Below are positions 1 through 10,075 of a stretch of 64,000 nucleotides of DNA, one piece after another. This stretch comes from Beta vulgaris subsp. vulgaris (lineage: Eukaryota; Streptophyta; Magnoliopsida; Caryophyllales; Amaranthaceae): contig NC_079208.1 in assembly GCF_026745355.1 (NCBI RefSeq), forward strand, positions 17,812,760 to 17,876,759. The letters are read 5' to 3'. The position numbers and the translations under genes were made by a program. The number at the start of each line of letters is the position of its first letter. Within the stretch, counting starts at the first letter, position 1. Under the pieces are notes generated by a model. It saw nothing but the letters and a program-made list of their open reading frames with translations, was not told where the DNA came from and made no database searches.

Positions 1-25
1 AAGAGAGAATTATCGGGGTGTTACA
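1..25 (+). repeat. Right end of a Ty3/gypsy LTR (family of 34260-36750)
   Basis: The first 25 bases match the last bases of three longer LTR copies in this window, ending at 36750, 50222 and 59969, and finish in the same GGGGTGTTACA. The rest of the LTR lies outside the window. No tRNA primer site follows, so this is the end of a 3' LTR or of a solo LTR, not a 5' LTR. It abuts copia-derived sequence. Confidence 0.75.
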
Positions 26-1037
26 GCAGAGACAAAGGGGAAGGGAGAAGTTGGGTCTAAGTGAAAATTGGAGGAGGAAGTCAGTACAGAGGGTCCTAGG
101 TCTGTCCGCAAGAGTCAAAAAATTGTTGAGACCAAGACCCATCGGGATTAGGGACAAGGTGCAATTCACATAAATTTGGAGGAGGATCAAGCTACTTCAG
201 GATCTCAGACAGTTGATCATCCCCTACTCTCCACCACTAGTCTCTTTGGGATTTTCCGCTCTCTACAGGAGTCTCTGACTCTCTTACATGCTAGAGTAGT
301 CCAGGGTGTGGAAGCTCGAGTTGCACGCCTTAACATCCAACATGAGCAGTCCTTGCTGCTGTGAAGCATGGTGAAGCTGCAGTGAGAGAGAAGATTGACC
401 ATGTGGTCTCTTTTTCCTCTGTTCGTCCCAAACTCTAATCCCCATCTTCATTTCCTATCTCTTAATCTCATCAAACAATTTATTTATTTTTGGTTGTATT
501 AAACGTTGGTGACTTATTTTAAATTTTTCTTTATCCTATGGTTGTGCTAAGCACACCCTCTTTTGTTGCTTATTTTTCATTTGCCTCATTTTTTTGTTCT
601 TTTGCATTGCTCATATCTTGGAATTCACATTACAATGCTTGGATGGCTAGTATTATTAGATAACATGTTTGAGCTACTATGTTGTGATTCTGTATATATC
701 ATGTCCCACATGCATTTTGTTGATTCCTTTATTGGTTTTTGATGATGACAAAAGGGGAAAAAAGGTTGTGGCACATAAAATAATATTTCTACTAATTTCT
801 GGTTTTTGGTGACCTTTCTTCGATAGTCTCTTGAGATTTCTTATTATAGACTTGTTTGCTTTAAGTTGTCCGCATATATTTATTTAGTGTAGTTATTACT
901 TCAAGTATGTTCGTTTTTACTTAGAGTATGTTAGTTTTTGTTTTTTTTATAAAACCTTATAGCTCTTAATTCTTTTGCTTATTGTTTTATTTTTTATTTT
1001 ATGCCTTATATTTTCCATCATCAAAAAGGGGGAATAT
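26..1037 (+). mobile_element. Remnant of a Ty1/copia element between its coding part and 3' LTR
   Basis: No intact gene is present. A short open stretch (about 176-364) has a Gln/Glu-rich, weakly helical composition and no recognisable domain. The stretch ends in a purine-rich tract (about 1023-1034, AAAAAGGGGGAA) directly before a sequence beginning TGTTGCATTCC. That arrangement is typical of the polypurine tract and 3' LTR start of SIRE/Maximus-type copia elements, which often carry an extra ORF in this place. The copia assignment rests on this architecture alone. Confidence 0.4.
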
Positions 1038-2298
1038 TGTTGCATTCCATGTTTTGATGATGCCAATACTTAGGTAAAAATATTATGTTAGTTTAGAAAA
1101 TTATAAAACACTCAAAATATTATCATGGTTATTTTATATATCTTGTAGAGAAAGATTTTATAATCTAAGTCAAGATATTGCTTTCATTCACTTGAAATTA
1201 TAAGGTATAATTAATGATCTATTAACTTAGAATATTTTTTATCAATGATTCTTAGTTATTAGATAAGGCTGTTGTTATTGTTGAAATATAGTTAAAACGT
1301 GCATTGGAGTAAAATGATACTCGACAAGTTAGTTGGATGAAGTGGTGCTCAAAAGAAGGAACCACTTCCTTGATATTGCTTTCATTCAATTGAAATTATA
1401 AGGTATAATTAATGATCTATTAACTTAGAATCTTTTTTTATCAAAGATTCTTAGTTATTAGATATGGTTGTTGTTATTGTTGAAATACAGTTAAAACGTG
1501 CATTGGAGTAAAACGGTACTCGACAAGTTAGTTGGATGAAGTGGCGCTCAAAAGAAGGAACCACTTCCTTCAAGATCTCTAACCTTTTAACAATCGGCTA
1601 AGCCTAAGCATAAGCAACTACCTGCGAGTATTTCTCTCCACTAACGGATAGTGGGAGCTACGATTTTACCATTGCTACACTTGTGGGACACGCGCAGCAG
1701 ATTTAGGTCATGATTCACACAATCTTACAAGCATAAATTTAAGAGGTCATGGAGCAGTAAAATTCTGAAAAAAAAACGGCCGACTTCAACAGCTATGAAA
1801 GAAGAAGATTTGTTGAGGAAAAAGAAATAACTTTCTATCTCTAAAAGAAATAACTTTCTATCTCTAAAAGAAAATTATTATTTAGAAAAAATTTAATATT
1901 CTTCCACTATTCCTTGTAATATTCTAAGTGTTTGGGTGAGGAAAAAATTCAGAGAATATCATTGAAATAAAAAGAGAAAAAGAACGAAAGAAAAGAGAGG
2001 ACTTCTAGAGAAATCAAAGTGAGTGTCATCAGTTCAGGGGGGAACTGAGTGACTGGGAACAAGTTCCTAGAGGAACAAAAAAAGTCATTGTTAGGTTGTA
2101 AAGAGAGATTCTTTTGGCCTATTTTATTAAAGAAAGTTGAGATTAAAATCCCTTGGGAAGTTTTTCTTGTAAAATTTTGTGTGTCTTTTCTCTTAAGTTT
2201 TAATGTTATTTCTATTCCACTTTATAAATTTAAAAATTTTCCCTCAACTACAATTCACTCCCTCTTGTAGTTGCCTTAGTGTTCATACTAGAACAACA
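1038..2298 (+). repeat. Probable 3' LTR of a Ty1/copia element
   Basis: The segment begins TGTTGCATTCC just after a purine tract and ends ACAACA, giving TG..CA termini over about 1.26 kb. The ending with a CTCCCTCTTG-type motif shortly before the terminus resembles SIRE-like copia LTRs. The 5' LTR is not in the window, so target-site duplication cannot be tested. It contains a 198 bp tandem duplication (1174-1569) and a 23 bp duplication around 1822-1870. An open frame at 2049-2270 inside it has no recognisable domain and is not called as a gene. Confidence 0.5.
1174..1569 (+). repeat. 198 bp direct tandem duplication inside the copia LTR
   Basis: Two adjacent copies start with GATATTGCTTTCATTCA at 1174 and 1372 and end with CCACTTCCTT. 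They differ by a handful of substitutions, for example an AATATTTTTT versus AATCTTTTTT difference. The junction is clean, so unequal exchange or replication slippage within the LTR is the likely origin. Confidence 0.85.
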
Positions 2299-2541
2299 GT
2301 GTATATGTGTTTACTGTGCTTCATGAATTTATTTGATGGTATTTTTTTGAAAATATTGTTAATATGTGTATGATATGCTACAGTTTAGTTTGAAGCGAAC
2401 AATTTGTGTGAAATAATAAATTGATGATGTAATGTAGTTTAGTTTGAAGTGAGGAATTAGTGTGTATTATATTTAGAAAGTGTTTTGCTCTTTTAGTTGA
2501 TGAAAATTAGATGTAAAAAATTCACAGCAAGTAGCTTGTAG

Positions 2542-3279
2542 ATGGGTGATGTAATTATGAGTAGTGAATCCGATGATGAGGCGTATGTGGAAGAAATCGA
2601 ATGCTTAGAGGTAGCCAAAAAAAATCAATCTTTAGGTTAGGAGGGTTTTAAATGTATTTAAAACTTCATCATATTTGTACTTTCACAAAACAGGACAATG
2701 AGCTGAAGAAGGGACTGAGTAAGAGAAAAGGTGTTGTAGCTGAAAATGTAACAGGTGAGAAGGTAAGGAAGATATTATGTATAAAATTTGTTTTTGGAAG
2801 GAATAAGTATTAATTAGTATTTGGTTATGCATGTTGGGAAATTTGAGCTGACTGTAGATGTGTTGAGGGTGAGATAGAATATGATGAAATATTTTATTAA
2901 TCGTGTATGTTATATTTATGTTATAAACTTATGTTGTATATCATTATTTATGTATGATTTCAGTCGGTTGTAAGCGAAAGTGGAAAGGTTAAATTGCTCA
3001 GAAAGGTGGTTAAAACACGATTATTAGAAAAGTGTAAAGGATCTCCTGCAAACGTCAATTGTAGGGTAGACACATTAGGCAGGGTTGTTGGTGGGTTTGA
3101 TATGTTGAAAAGGAAGTGGATTACGAAGATGGGTTTTGATGGGATTTTTCGTATGAACAATAAGAGATTGTCGCGTTCATTGTGTTATTTTATAATGACC
3201 TTGTTTGATCCATTTAACCAAGTATTGATGTTGCCTGGGGGTGTTTATGAGCCAAGTACACTAGATATTGGAGATCCCA
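2542..3279 (+). pseudogene. Truncated fragment of a plant DUF1985/Ulp1-type gene
   Basis: Three phase-0 exons can be joined by plausible GT-AG introns: 2542-2610 (ATG, acidic SSESDDE stretch), 2694-2762 (Lys-rich) and 2964 to about 3279. The third encodes a segment with WITKMGFDGIF, FDPFNQ and LMLPGG. The pattern W..(K/E)MGF.G(L/I) followed by FDP and L.GG is typical of the N-terminal half of plant Ulp1-associated or plant-mobile-domain proteins that are often carried by transposons. After LDIG the similarity stops and no protease domain follows before the MULE at 3627. The 2299-2541 and 3280-3626 flanks show nothing I recognise. Family assignment is tentative. Confidence 0.4.
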
Positions 3280-3925
3280 CAATCAATACATTTCAATTCT
3301 ATGTGCTAATAAAATTCCAATCCAAACCCCATTTATTTCACTACAACCATCAGATGCCCTTCAACATAAAACACAATTTAATGAAATCAAACTGCAAAGT
3401 CAGCACTTTAACAGCATGCATTCCCCAAATTTCATCAATTACGTTTGTAATTATATTGTTTCCGTTGTTTTTTCTGTGATGCATGCCTGTAGATTTTCAC
3501 CTCCTTCGCAAATGCTCATCATCGCAAATTCGCAATTCTGGAAATTGAATCCTCACAATTATCCTCACCACTAATGTTCAATGTTTTTTGCAGAATTTCA
3601 CTCTCACTCTCTTCCTGTTCTTTTTTGGAAAATTGGATTTTAATAATCCATCCTTTAACCGGTCTTCTTAAAACAGTCCCACTATTCACTTTTTTTTAAC
3701 AACTCAAACTTTAAGACCCAGCCACTTTTAGTGAACCTCATTAAATGATGACCTGAAACAAAAGGTTACCATTCCTTCATAGCAGGTAAAATAACGGTAA
3801 TATTTAGGCTTTCTCTTTTATTTCTCTTTTCTTTCTCTTTACTTTATATTATCTTCCTAAACAGTCTTGTTTCCCCCATTGCTCTCTCTACTTCTCATAT
3901 TTTCTTCACAAAAAAATTTTGCAAC

Positions 3926-4399
3926 ATGAAAGGTGTAAATGACTCAGGTGCATCTGGTTCTTCAACAAACTCAATGATTGAAAGGGTGAAGTGCAAATGT
4001 GGGGTTGCTGTTGTTGTGCGAATTGCGAAGAAAGGGTCAAATTGTGGGAGGCAGTTCCTTGGATGCCCTAAGTGGCCTGATCAATGTTGCGATTTTTTCA
4101 GGTGGGTGACTGAGCCAAATATGGATGAAAGAAATGATATTAGGGACCTCCAATTTAAAATTCTAGAGAGAGATATGATCATTGCTGAGTTGGAGTACCA
4201 CAAGATTTTACTTGATGAAAAAATAAAAAAATTACAGATGAAAAAGGAAAGCCTGGAAGAAGATGTGTAGGAGATGAAGACTGAACTTACTGAATTGCGT
4301 GTGGAGGTGCTGAGGTGCAATAGGAATGAGAAGAACTTATCAATGGCTTTGATGTGTTCTTGGATTTTATTTGTCATTTTGATATGTTATTTGAAGTAG
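3926..4399 (+). pseudogene. zf-GRF / coiled-coil / tail-anchored ORF of the MULE, with one internal stop
   Basis: The ATG at 3926 opens a 158-codon frame (stop at 4397-4399) interrupted once, by TAG at codon 115 (4268-4270). Residues about 20-62 form a GRF-type zinc finger: CKCG, then C-GRQFLGCP, a further CC, and the FFRW signature. Residues about 66-130 are charged and heptad-like (coiled coil). Past the stop, the same frame continues into a charged segment and a hydrophobic C-terminal helix (MALMCSWILFVILICYL) of tail-anchor type. GRF fingers bind single-stranded nucleic acid in known proteins; the role here is unknown. It lies 0.3 kb inside the left inverted repeat, on the opposite strand to the transposase, so it is carried by the element. 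The stop may be a recent mutation of this copy or mark a shorter product. Confidence 0.65.
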
Positions 4400-4753
4400 T
4401 TATGTTTCAATAGGCTAGGTTTGATGCAAAATTATTATTGGGTTAGAATGCAAATTAAGGGTTTGGGTAGAAGTGATGCAGCAACTTTTTGTAAGTGTGC
4501 TAATGAAGTGTAAGTTGTTAAGTATTGTGGTAATGGAAAAAAATTTGTCACAAAAAACATTTCATTGTTCAACCCCAAATTGGGTATCAAATAGAACCAT
4601 CACAATTTATTGTATCATTACAAAACAGCAACATTTTACTTGTCATTACAAAAAGAGCAACAGTGATTGAACTTGGGAAAAAATGATCTGAACAAGGAAT
4701 CTAAGTTGTCATTACAAAATCAGTAACATTACAAAATGATCTGGACATTTTTT

Positions 4754-4872
4754 ATGCTTCCTTGAGGTCCATTTATGCTACTGTGTTGCTTGGTCTACTG
4801 TGGAAGTTTGAGATGCTTCCTTGAGGTCCATTTATGCTACTATGTTGCTTGGTCAACTGTGGAAGCTTGAGA
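4754..4872 (+). repeat. 59 bp direct tandem duplication
   Basis: Two copies starting ATGCTTCCTTGAGGTCC at 4754 and 4813 differ at a few bases (GTCTACTG versus GTCAACTG). They lie between the zf-GRF ORF and the 3' end of the transposase gene inside the MULE. Confidence 0.85.
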
Positions 4873-4905
4873 TCGATTCAAAAACCACATAATACAACAG
4901 CTAGT

Positions 4906-7900
4906 TTAAGTACACTGAACAATGAAATACATAATACACAAACTGACAATAAAAGAAAGTGAAAAAAAAGTAGGACTCACATTATTGATTGATGCAGTCC
5001 TAGCATGAAGGACAACTCCCCTGCCTCCATTACCTCTCCTCCTTCCTCCTCTACCTCTCCTTCCTCCATTATCTTCAGGATGTCCTCCACTTTCCCCTCT
5101 TCCTCTTCCTCTCCCACACCCTCTAGAACCTCTACCACCTCTAATCATTCTCCCACCTCTTCCTAATCTTGATGGTTGTGCTGTAGAATCCAAATGTGCA
5201 GCAACATATGATATTGAAGCAGTGCTTGGTCCATCAGTATTTGGTCTCCCCTTAGCCTTTTTTGGTGGAGGTACAACACCTGAAGCAGTGTCTCTATTGG
5301 GGCACCTTCGTTTGTTATGGCCCTTGGTATGGCATAGACTGCATGTCATCTCCATACCATGCCTAGTAAGCTTACCAGGCTTTTTAGGGTCTTCAACTGG
5401 GTCCTTTCTCCTATTCAACCTAGGCCTGCCAGGTTCAATTTTAATTGGATGTGGGCTGATATTGCTTTCTATCCTAGGCCAGTGCTTCTCACCTTCCACA
5501 GGAGGTATGGAACCAGCATATGCCCTTAAAAGACCTCCCTCTTGTAACAGTCATGCACAAAGTTCTCAGCTTCTTTGTGAACAAAGTAGATGCAAGCTAT
5601 GGCATGCCTGCAAGGGATGCCTAACATATCCCATTTTCTGCATGTACAAGTCTTGGTTCCAAATCCACATTCAACTTATCAAGTAATACTGCACATTGAA
5701 TAAAGTATCTGTTGATGGCAACACATCACAATCAGCAGCCTTAATTTTCTCCAAATCTAACTTGGCTTGGATCCTAGAGCAAAGCACTAACAAACACTTG
5801 GTCATTTCTTGTCTTTTCAGGACTAATCTTTGCAGTGAAGCAATTCTTATATCCTCTAACATATATATGAGATGCTTTGTCCTAGCATTTATGATGTAAC
5901 CGTTAAAAGTCTCAGCCATATTACTAGTTATGGCATCTGTCTTCACACTAGTATCTAAGAAAGCACTACAGAAGCATTTAAGGTTGTATGCCATAAATGC
6001 AGTAGCTGCATCTGGGTTTAACTCAGCCAGTTCCTCAAGTGCATCATTATAGTCAGCAACATTATAAGCCTTAGCTATTTTCCAAAACAACAGTTTCATC
6101 TCATCCCCTCTAAAGGACTTGTGCCACAAAGCAAAGATGTGCCTTGCATAATGTCGATGCTCTGCATCTGGTAGTACACTTGTAACTCCATTCAAGATGG
6201 CCTTCCAAAAAAAGAAACAACATTAATTATACACTAAAACAGATGACTAAACATGGTACTACACTATACTAGCACTAATTACAACAACATATAACATCAA
6301 TAACATCAATCGCAGCACTAACCAGCACTAATTAAGTAGCACTAACAATGATTAATCAACAACATGTACTGAATTAGTAGCAGTACTTCTTTAATTAACC
6401 AACACTAATATAGCACTTAGTGATCTAGCTTAGCAGAGTACACAATTCAGAAAACAAAAAATAAGCATTAAACTAGCACATACCTGATGCTCATCTGAGA
6501 TTATTATCAAACCAGTTCCACTTCCAAGCTGAAGACATTGTTGAAGGTTGGTGAAAAACCATTCCCAGATGTTGTTATTCTCCCCTTCAGTTCTGCCCAG
6601 GCAATGAGATACATTTGGTCATTACTATCTCTCCCTACAGCATATAGTAATTAACCTCCCAATAATGTTTTCAAGAAACATGCATCTACACATATTACTC
6701 TCCTACAACCTTCTAACCAACCCCTCTGGAGACCCTCATAGCTGGTGAATAACCTTTGGAGGACTGGAGGAGACTTTGAGTTATCAGTGACTAACTCCAA
6801 CTTAGTCCTAGGGTTTGCTGCTTCAACAGCTTTCATGTAGGGCAGGAGCTTCTTGTAGTGGTCTTGCATTGAACCATGCAACATCCTGTGTGCATAGAAC
6901 TTCACTTTATAGGCCAAATCTCTTGTGGTCATCTGCTTGTAAGCTCTCCTTACAGTCTCCACAACCTCTTTTGCAGGCCAGTGTGGTCTAGCCTTATAAA
7001 CCTCCAAGAACTGCTCAGCTAACCAAGTACTCTTCAATTGCTTGTTTTTCTTCATATTCCTATGGCAATTATAAGCACCTTTCACTGTCTTTACCACAAA
7101 AGTGCCTCTCCTTGAATCCCAAGATGAATACAATAAAATGGGCAACTTTACACACTTGACTCCTATCCTTTGGCCCTTTCTATTGCTGATGGTGACACTC
7201 ACATTCCTCCATTGAAATATCCATACTTAACAAACAATTTCTTAAATCACCTATTGTCAAACTCGGCCTACCTTCAATTGAAATTTTGAGAAATCAGTTT
7301 ACTACTCACTAAAAGAGCTTAGTAGTCCACCTTGACCAATCAATATTCTTCTTCTCCATGTCAGGTGGAGTGTGTATTCATCATCATCTCTTCATATTCC
7401 TAACAAATCCACCTCATGATGCACTTGCTCAGCTACTGCGTATTTGGTCTTGTTGTGCACAAGTTTACCTCTACAGCTCTTTTTGAAGTTGTTTATGATA
7501 AGCAGCTACTATTGCACTTTTTTACTCTATCCTTGCAGTTTTACTCATCATCACTAGTTTCAATTCATCACCAAAACTCATCTGCATAGTCTCATGAATA
7601 TCAGCATTTTCTCACTCACTAACATCATTTCTGGATTAATCAAGATCTTCTGAATCAAACTCATCATCACTTACACCATCATCCACATACTCTGGATCAA
7701 GCTCATCCTCACTAGAATACTCACCTATAAGTTATCTTAATGTGAGGGGCTCTTCTGGTCTATTGTCAAGGAAGTTATAATCAGGTTCAACTTCAGGTTC
7801 AGCTTCAGGTTCAGCTTGTTGTAGCTGGGAAGCTTTGCCTTTACTTGGCTTTTTTTTATGATGGGTGGGGTTTTTTTTATGGTGGTCAGTGAGAGTATGG

Positions 7901-8519
7901 GGCAAATTGGGTGTTTTATCTGGGTTGCTTGTGCAAGCTAAAACTGTAAGGGTGGGGATTTGTTTTGGGTTACTGGTTATAGATGTTTGGGTAACAGTGA
8001 GAGGTGTTGAGAAGGAATCTGTTTGACTAGCACTAGTGGGTTGAATAGGTGTGGATGATGTGGCAGCATCTTCTGTGGGCCCAATATCTTGGGCAAGATT
8101 TGGCTTTTTATGGGCCCTCCTAGGGGTTAATTTTTAGCTTTAGGCTGATGTGGAAAGGGTGGGCATGGTGTGTCATCATGTCCATGGGATTTTCGTACTA
8201 AGTGGGTCATCATCTCACCATGCAAGACATACAACTCTATAAACTTTTTCTGCAAAAAAGTTAGTCATCTCCAAACCTCATCATCTTCATAAATCTTCCT
8301 CAATTCAGTTGCTAATGTCATGCCAGGAACTAGGTGGAATAATCTAACTTGGTCAATGTAATTACCACACTTTCTACCTACCTCAATTAGATCTCAAATA
8401 CATATTTCATCTGGATCAATGGGGAAAGTCCTACCCATTCCTCCCATATACACTAAATACCCATTTCTATCTTTGATAAAACGCCCACCATGCCAGAATC
8501 TCAAAGTACCATCATCCAT
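4906..8519 (-). pseudogene. MuDR/MULE transposase, decayed
   Basis: Reading down from the ATG at 8519, the product starts with a PB1-like MULE N-terminal segment (F-HGG-F, Y-GG), followed by an acidic region near 7700. A conserved block at 7202-6651 holds the region before the catalytic core and ends CVDACFLKTLLGG (first catalytic Asp). An intron with GT at 6483 and AG at 6202 separates this from 6201-5671, which holds the DAEHRHYARHI motif and the rest of the core. A SWIM zinc finger (C-C..C-H, about 5640-5590) and a C-terminal zinc knuckle (CSLCHTKGHNKRRC) plus an RGG-like Gly/Arg tail (about 5180-5020) complete the usual MULE order. Stop codons occur near 8410, 8270, 7680 and 6650, and frameshifts near 6590 and 5670, so this copy is not functional. 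Confidence 0.8.
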
Positions 8520-9244
8520 TTTTTAACCTCAAAACAATGAATTGAAAAGTTTGCCTACCACAAATGGTGACATGTCATTGCATAATCAAGGAGCAAAAAT
8601 AAGTTCAAATTCACATTCCAACAAAATTATGCCCTACATTTTTTACAAGTTCAAATTCGTCACTTTTAGGTTCAAATTTCCAGGCTTAACTCATCAAGGG
8701 TTCAAATTTTTGGGCTAAACATCATCAAGGTTCAAATTTTTAGGTTGAAATTACACCAGCTTCCAATTTTTAGGTTGAAATCATGTTTAGGGTTTCACAT
8801 TTTCAAGTTCAGTTGATAATTTCCTAAAATTGCAAAATAAAGATCGAATTTTTAGTTCCAAAAATATGCGCTTTCAGTACTGCAATAATTGGAGATGTTG
8901 TTCTTACCTGTAATTCGTACTTTGTTGGTTGTTGAATTTACTTCACTTGCCAGAGACTGAGAGAAATTTCAGAGAGAAAGAAAGAGAGTAGCGTGCCATG
9001 GAAGACGAAGGAGTAATAGGGATGGTAGTTGGAAGCATTAATGGCAAGTTTTAGGAGGGAAATTGCTGCTCCCCAAAAAAATAAAAGTCAATTAAAATAC
9101 ATTGACTTTTTTTTTCCGCTCACCAGTAACCAGGTTCACTAAAAGTGGCTGGGTCCTAAAGTTTGAGTTGTTAAAAAAAAAGTGAATAGTGAGACTGTTT
9201 TAAGAAGACCGGTTAAAGGTTGAATTATTAAAATCCATTTTTCC

Positions 9245-10075
9245 TTTTTTTTTTCCTCTTACCCTAAAAATAGCAACGAGAAAGTTACTCATTTGTCTTT
9301 ACTCATTGGTCTTTATGGGTTCAATCTACTAATATATCCTAGTATGAACAACTACCTCCTCATACCGAGTATGCGCCCAAACTTTCTCTAATAACAATCT
9401 TAATACAAGCACAATTCTATCTCTGAAAAATATTATCCCTAACACTTTACCTGTTTGGGCTGTGCCCAAATTGACTCTTTTTTGAGCGATCTACTGCTAA
9501 TCTACAATGTAGATCCATGGTTTGGTGGTTCTTTATCTTTCTCACTTCGTACTAGGTCCGTCAAAGTGGCCAAATAAAAGATCATGGACTACTTACTGGC
9601 ACGAGGTGGCAACATCAAGTTGGTGGTGATGGGTGGGGTGGATATAGAGAGAGGGTCGAAACAAACTTTCTTAAATAAAACATCTGATAACGAAGTCCGG
9701 TAAAAAAATTCATATTTGTACCGCCAAAAAACATCAAATCAAATGTGATCTTAAAATCTGCTCAATAACTCTTCTTGCTCGACAAAATTTGAAGGGAAAA
9801 ACCATGCATGTCGCGTATTGCGTAACAAAAACCCGCATCGCTATGTTACAACAAGATAGCAACACCTAAGCACTACGTTGTACTTAGGTTCGTAATTAAC
9901 TATGTTGTAGTGAACATAAATCAGAATACTGTACAAGGAAACTATGTGACAAAGAGACAAAATTTAATCTATCGCTAAACTCCTCCCGCTTCTTTCTTTC
10001 CGCATTGTTGTCTTTTCAATTGAATATAAGACTCAAAATGAGTATATACATATAATGTGTTTATCAGTATCTTCT
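9245..10075. other. Intergenic stretch between the MULE and the VTT gene
   Basis: No ORF or element with clear ends was seen. The last few hundred bases before 10076 must hold the 3' UTR and poly(A) site of the minus-strand VTT gene, but no unambiguous signal could be picked out. Confidence 0.5.

Larger units (their letters stand above)
3627..9244. mobile_element. Mutator-like element (MULE) with two opposed genes
   Basis: The two ends are inverted repeats of about 110 bp: 3627 to about 3740 reads the same as the reverse complement of about 9130-9244, including the shared block AACCGGTCTTCTTAAAACAG. Flanks are T-rich: TTCTTTTTT on the left and TTTTTTTTT on the right, consistent with a 9 bp MULE target duplication with one change. 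Inside are a minus-strand MuDR-type transposase (decayed) and a plus-strand zf-GRF ORF next to the left end. The total of 5.6 kb is a normal autonomous MULE size. About 4400-4900 and 8520-9130 hold only non-coding sequence. Confidence 0.85.

Noticed and set aside
2049..2270. 73-codon ORF near the end of the copia LTR
   Set aside because: Lies within the LTR, with no domain and a composition like the surrounding AT-rich DNA.
4081..5686. Antisense or alternative-frame ORFs over the zf-GRF and MULE transposase regions
   Set aside because: They are shadows of the real frames and carry no motifs of their own.
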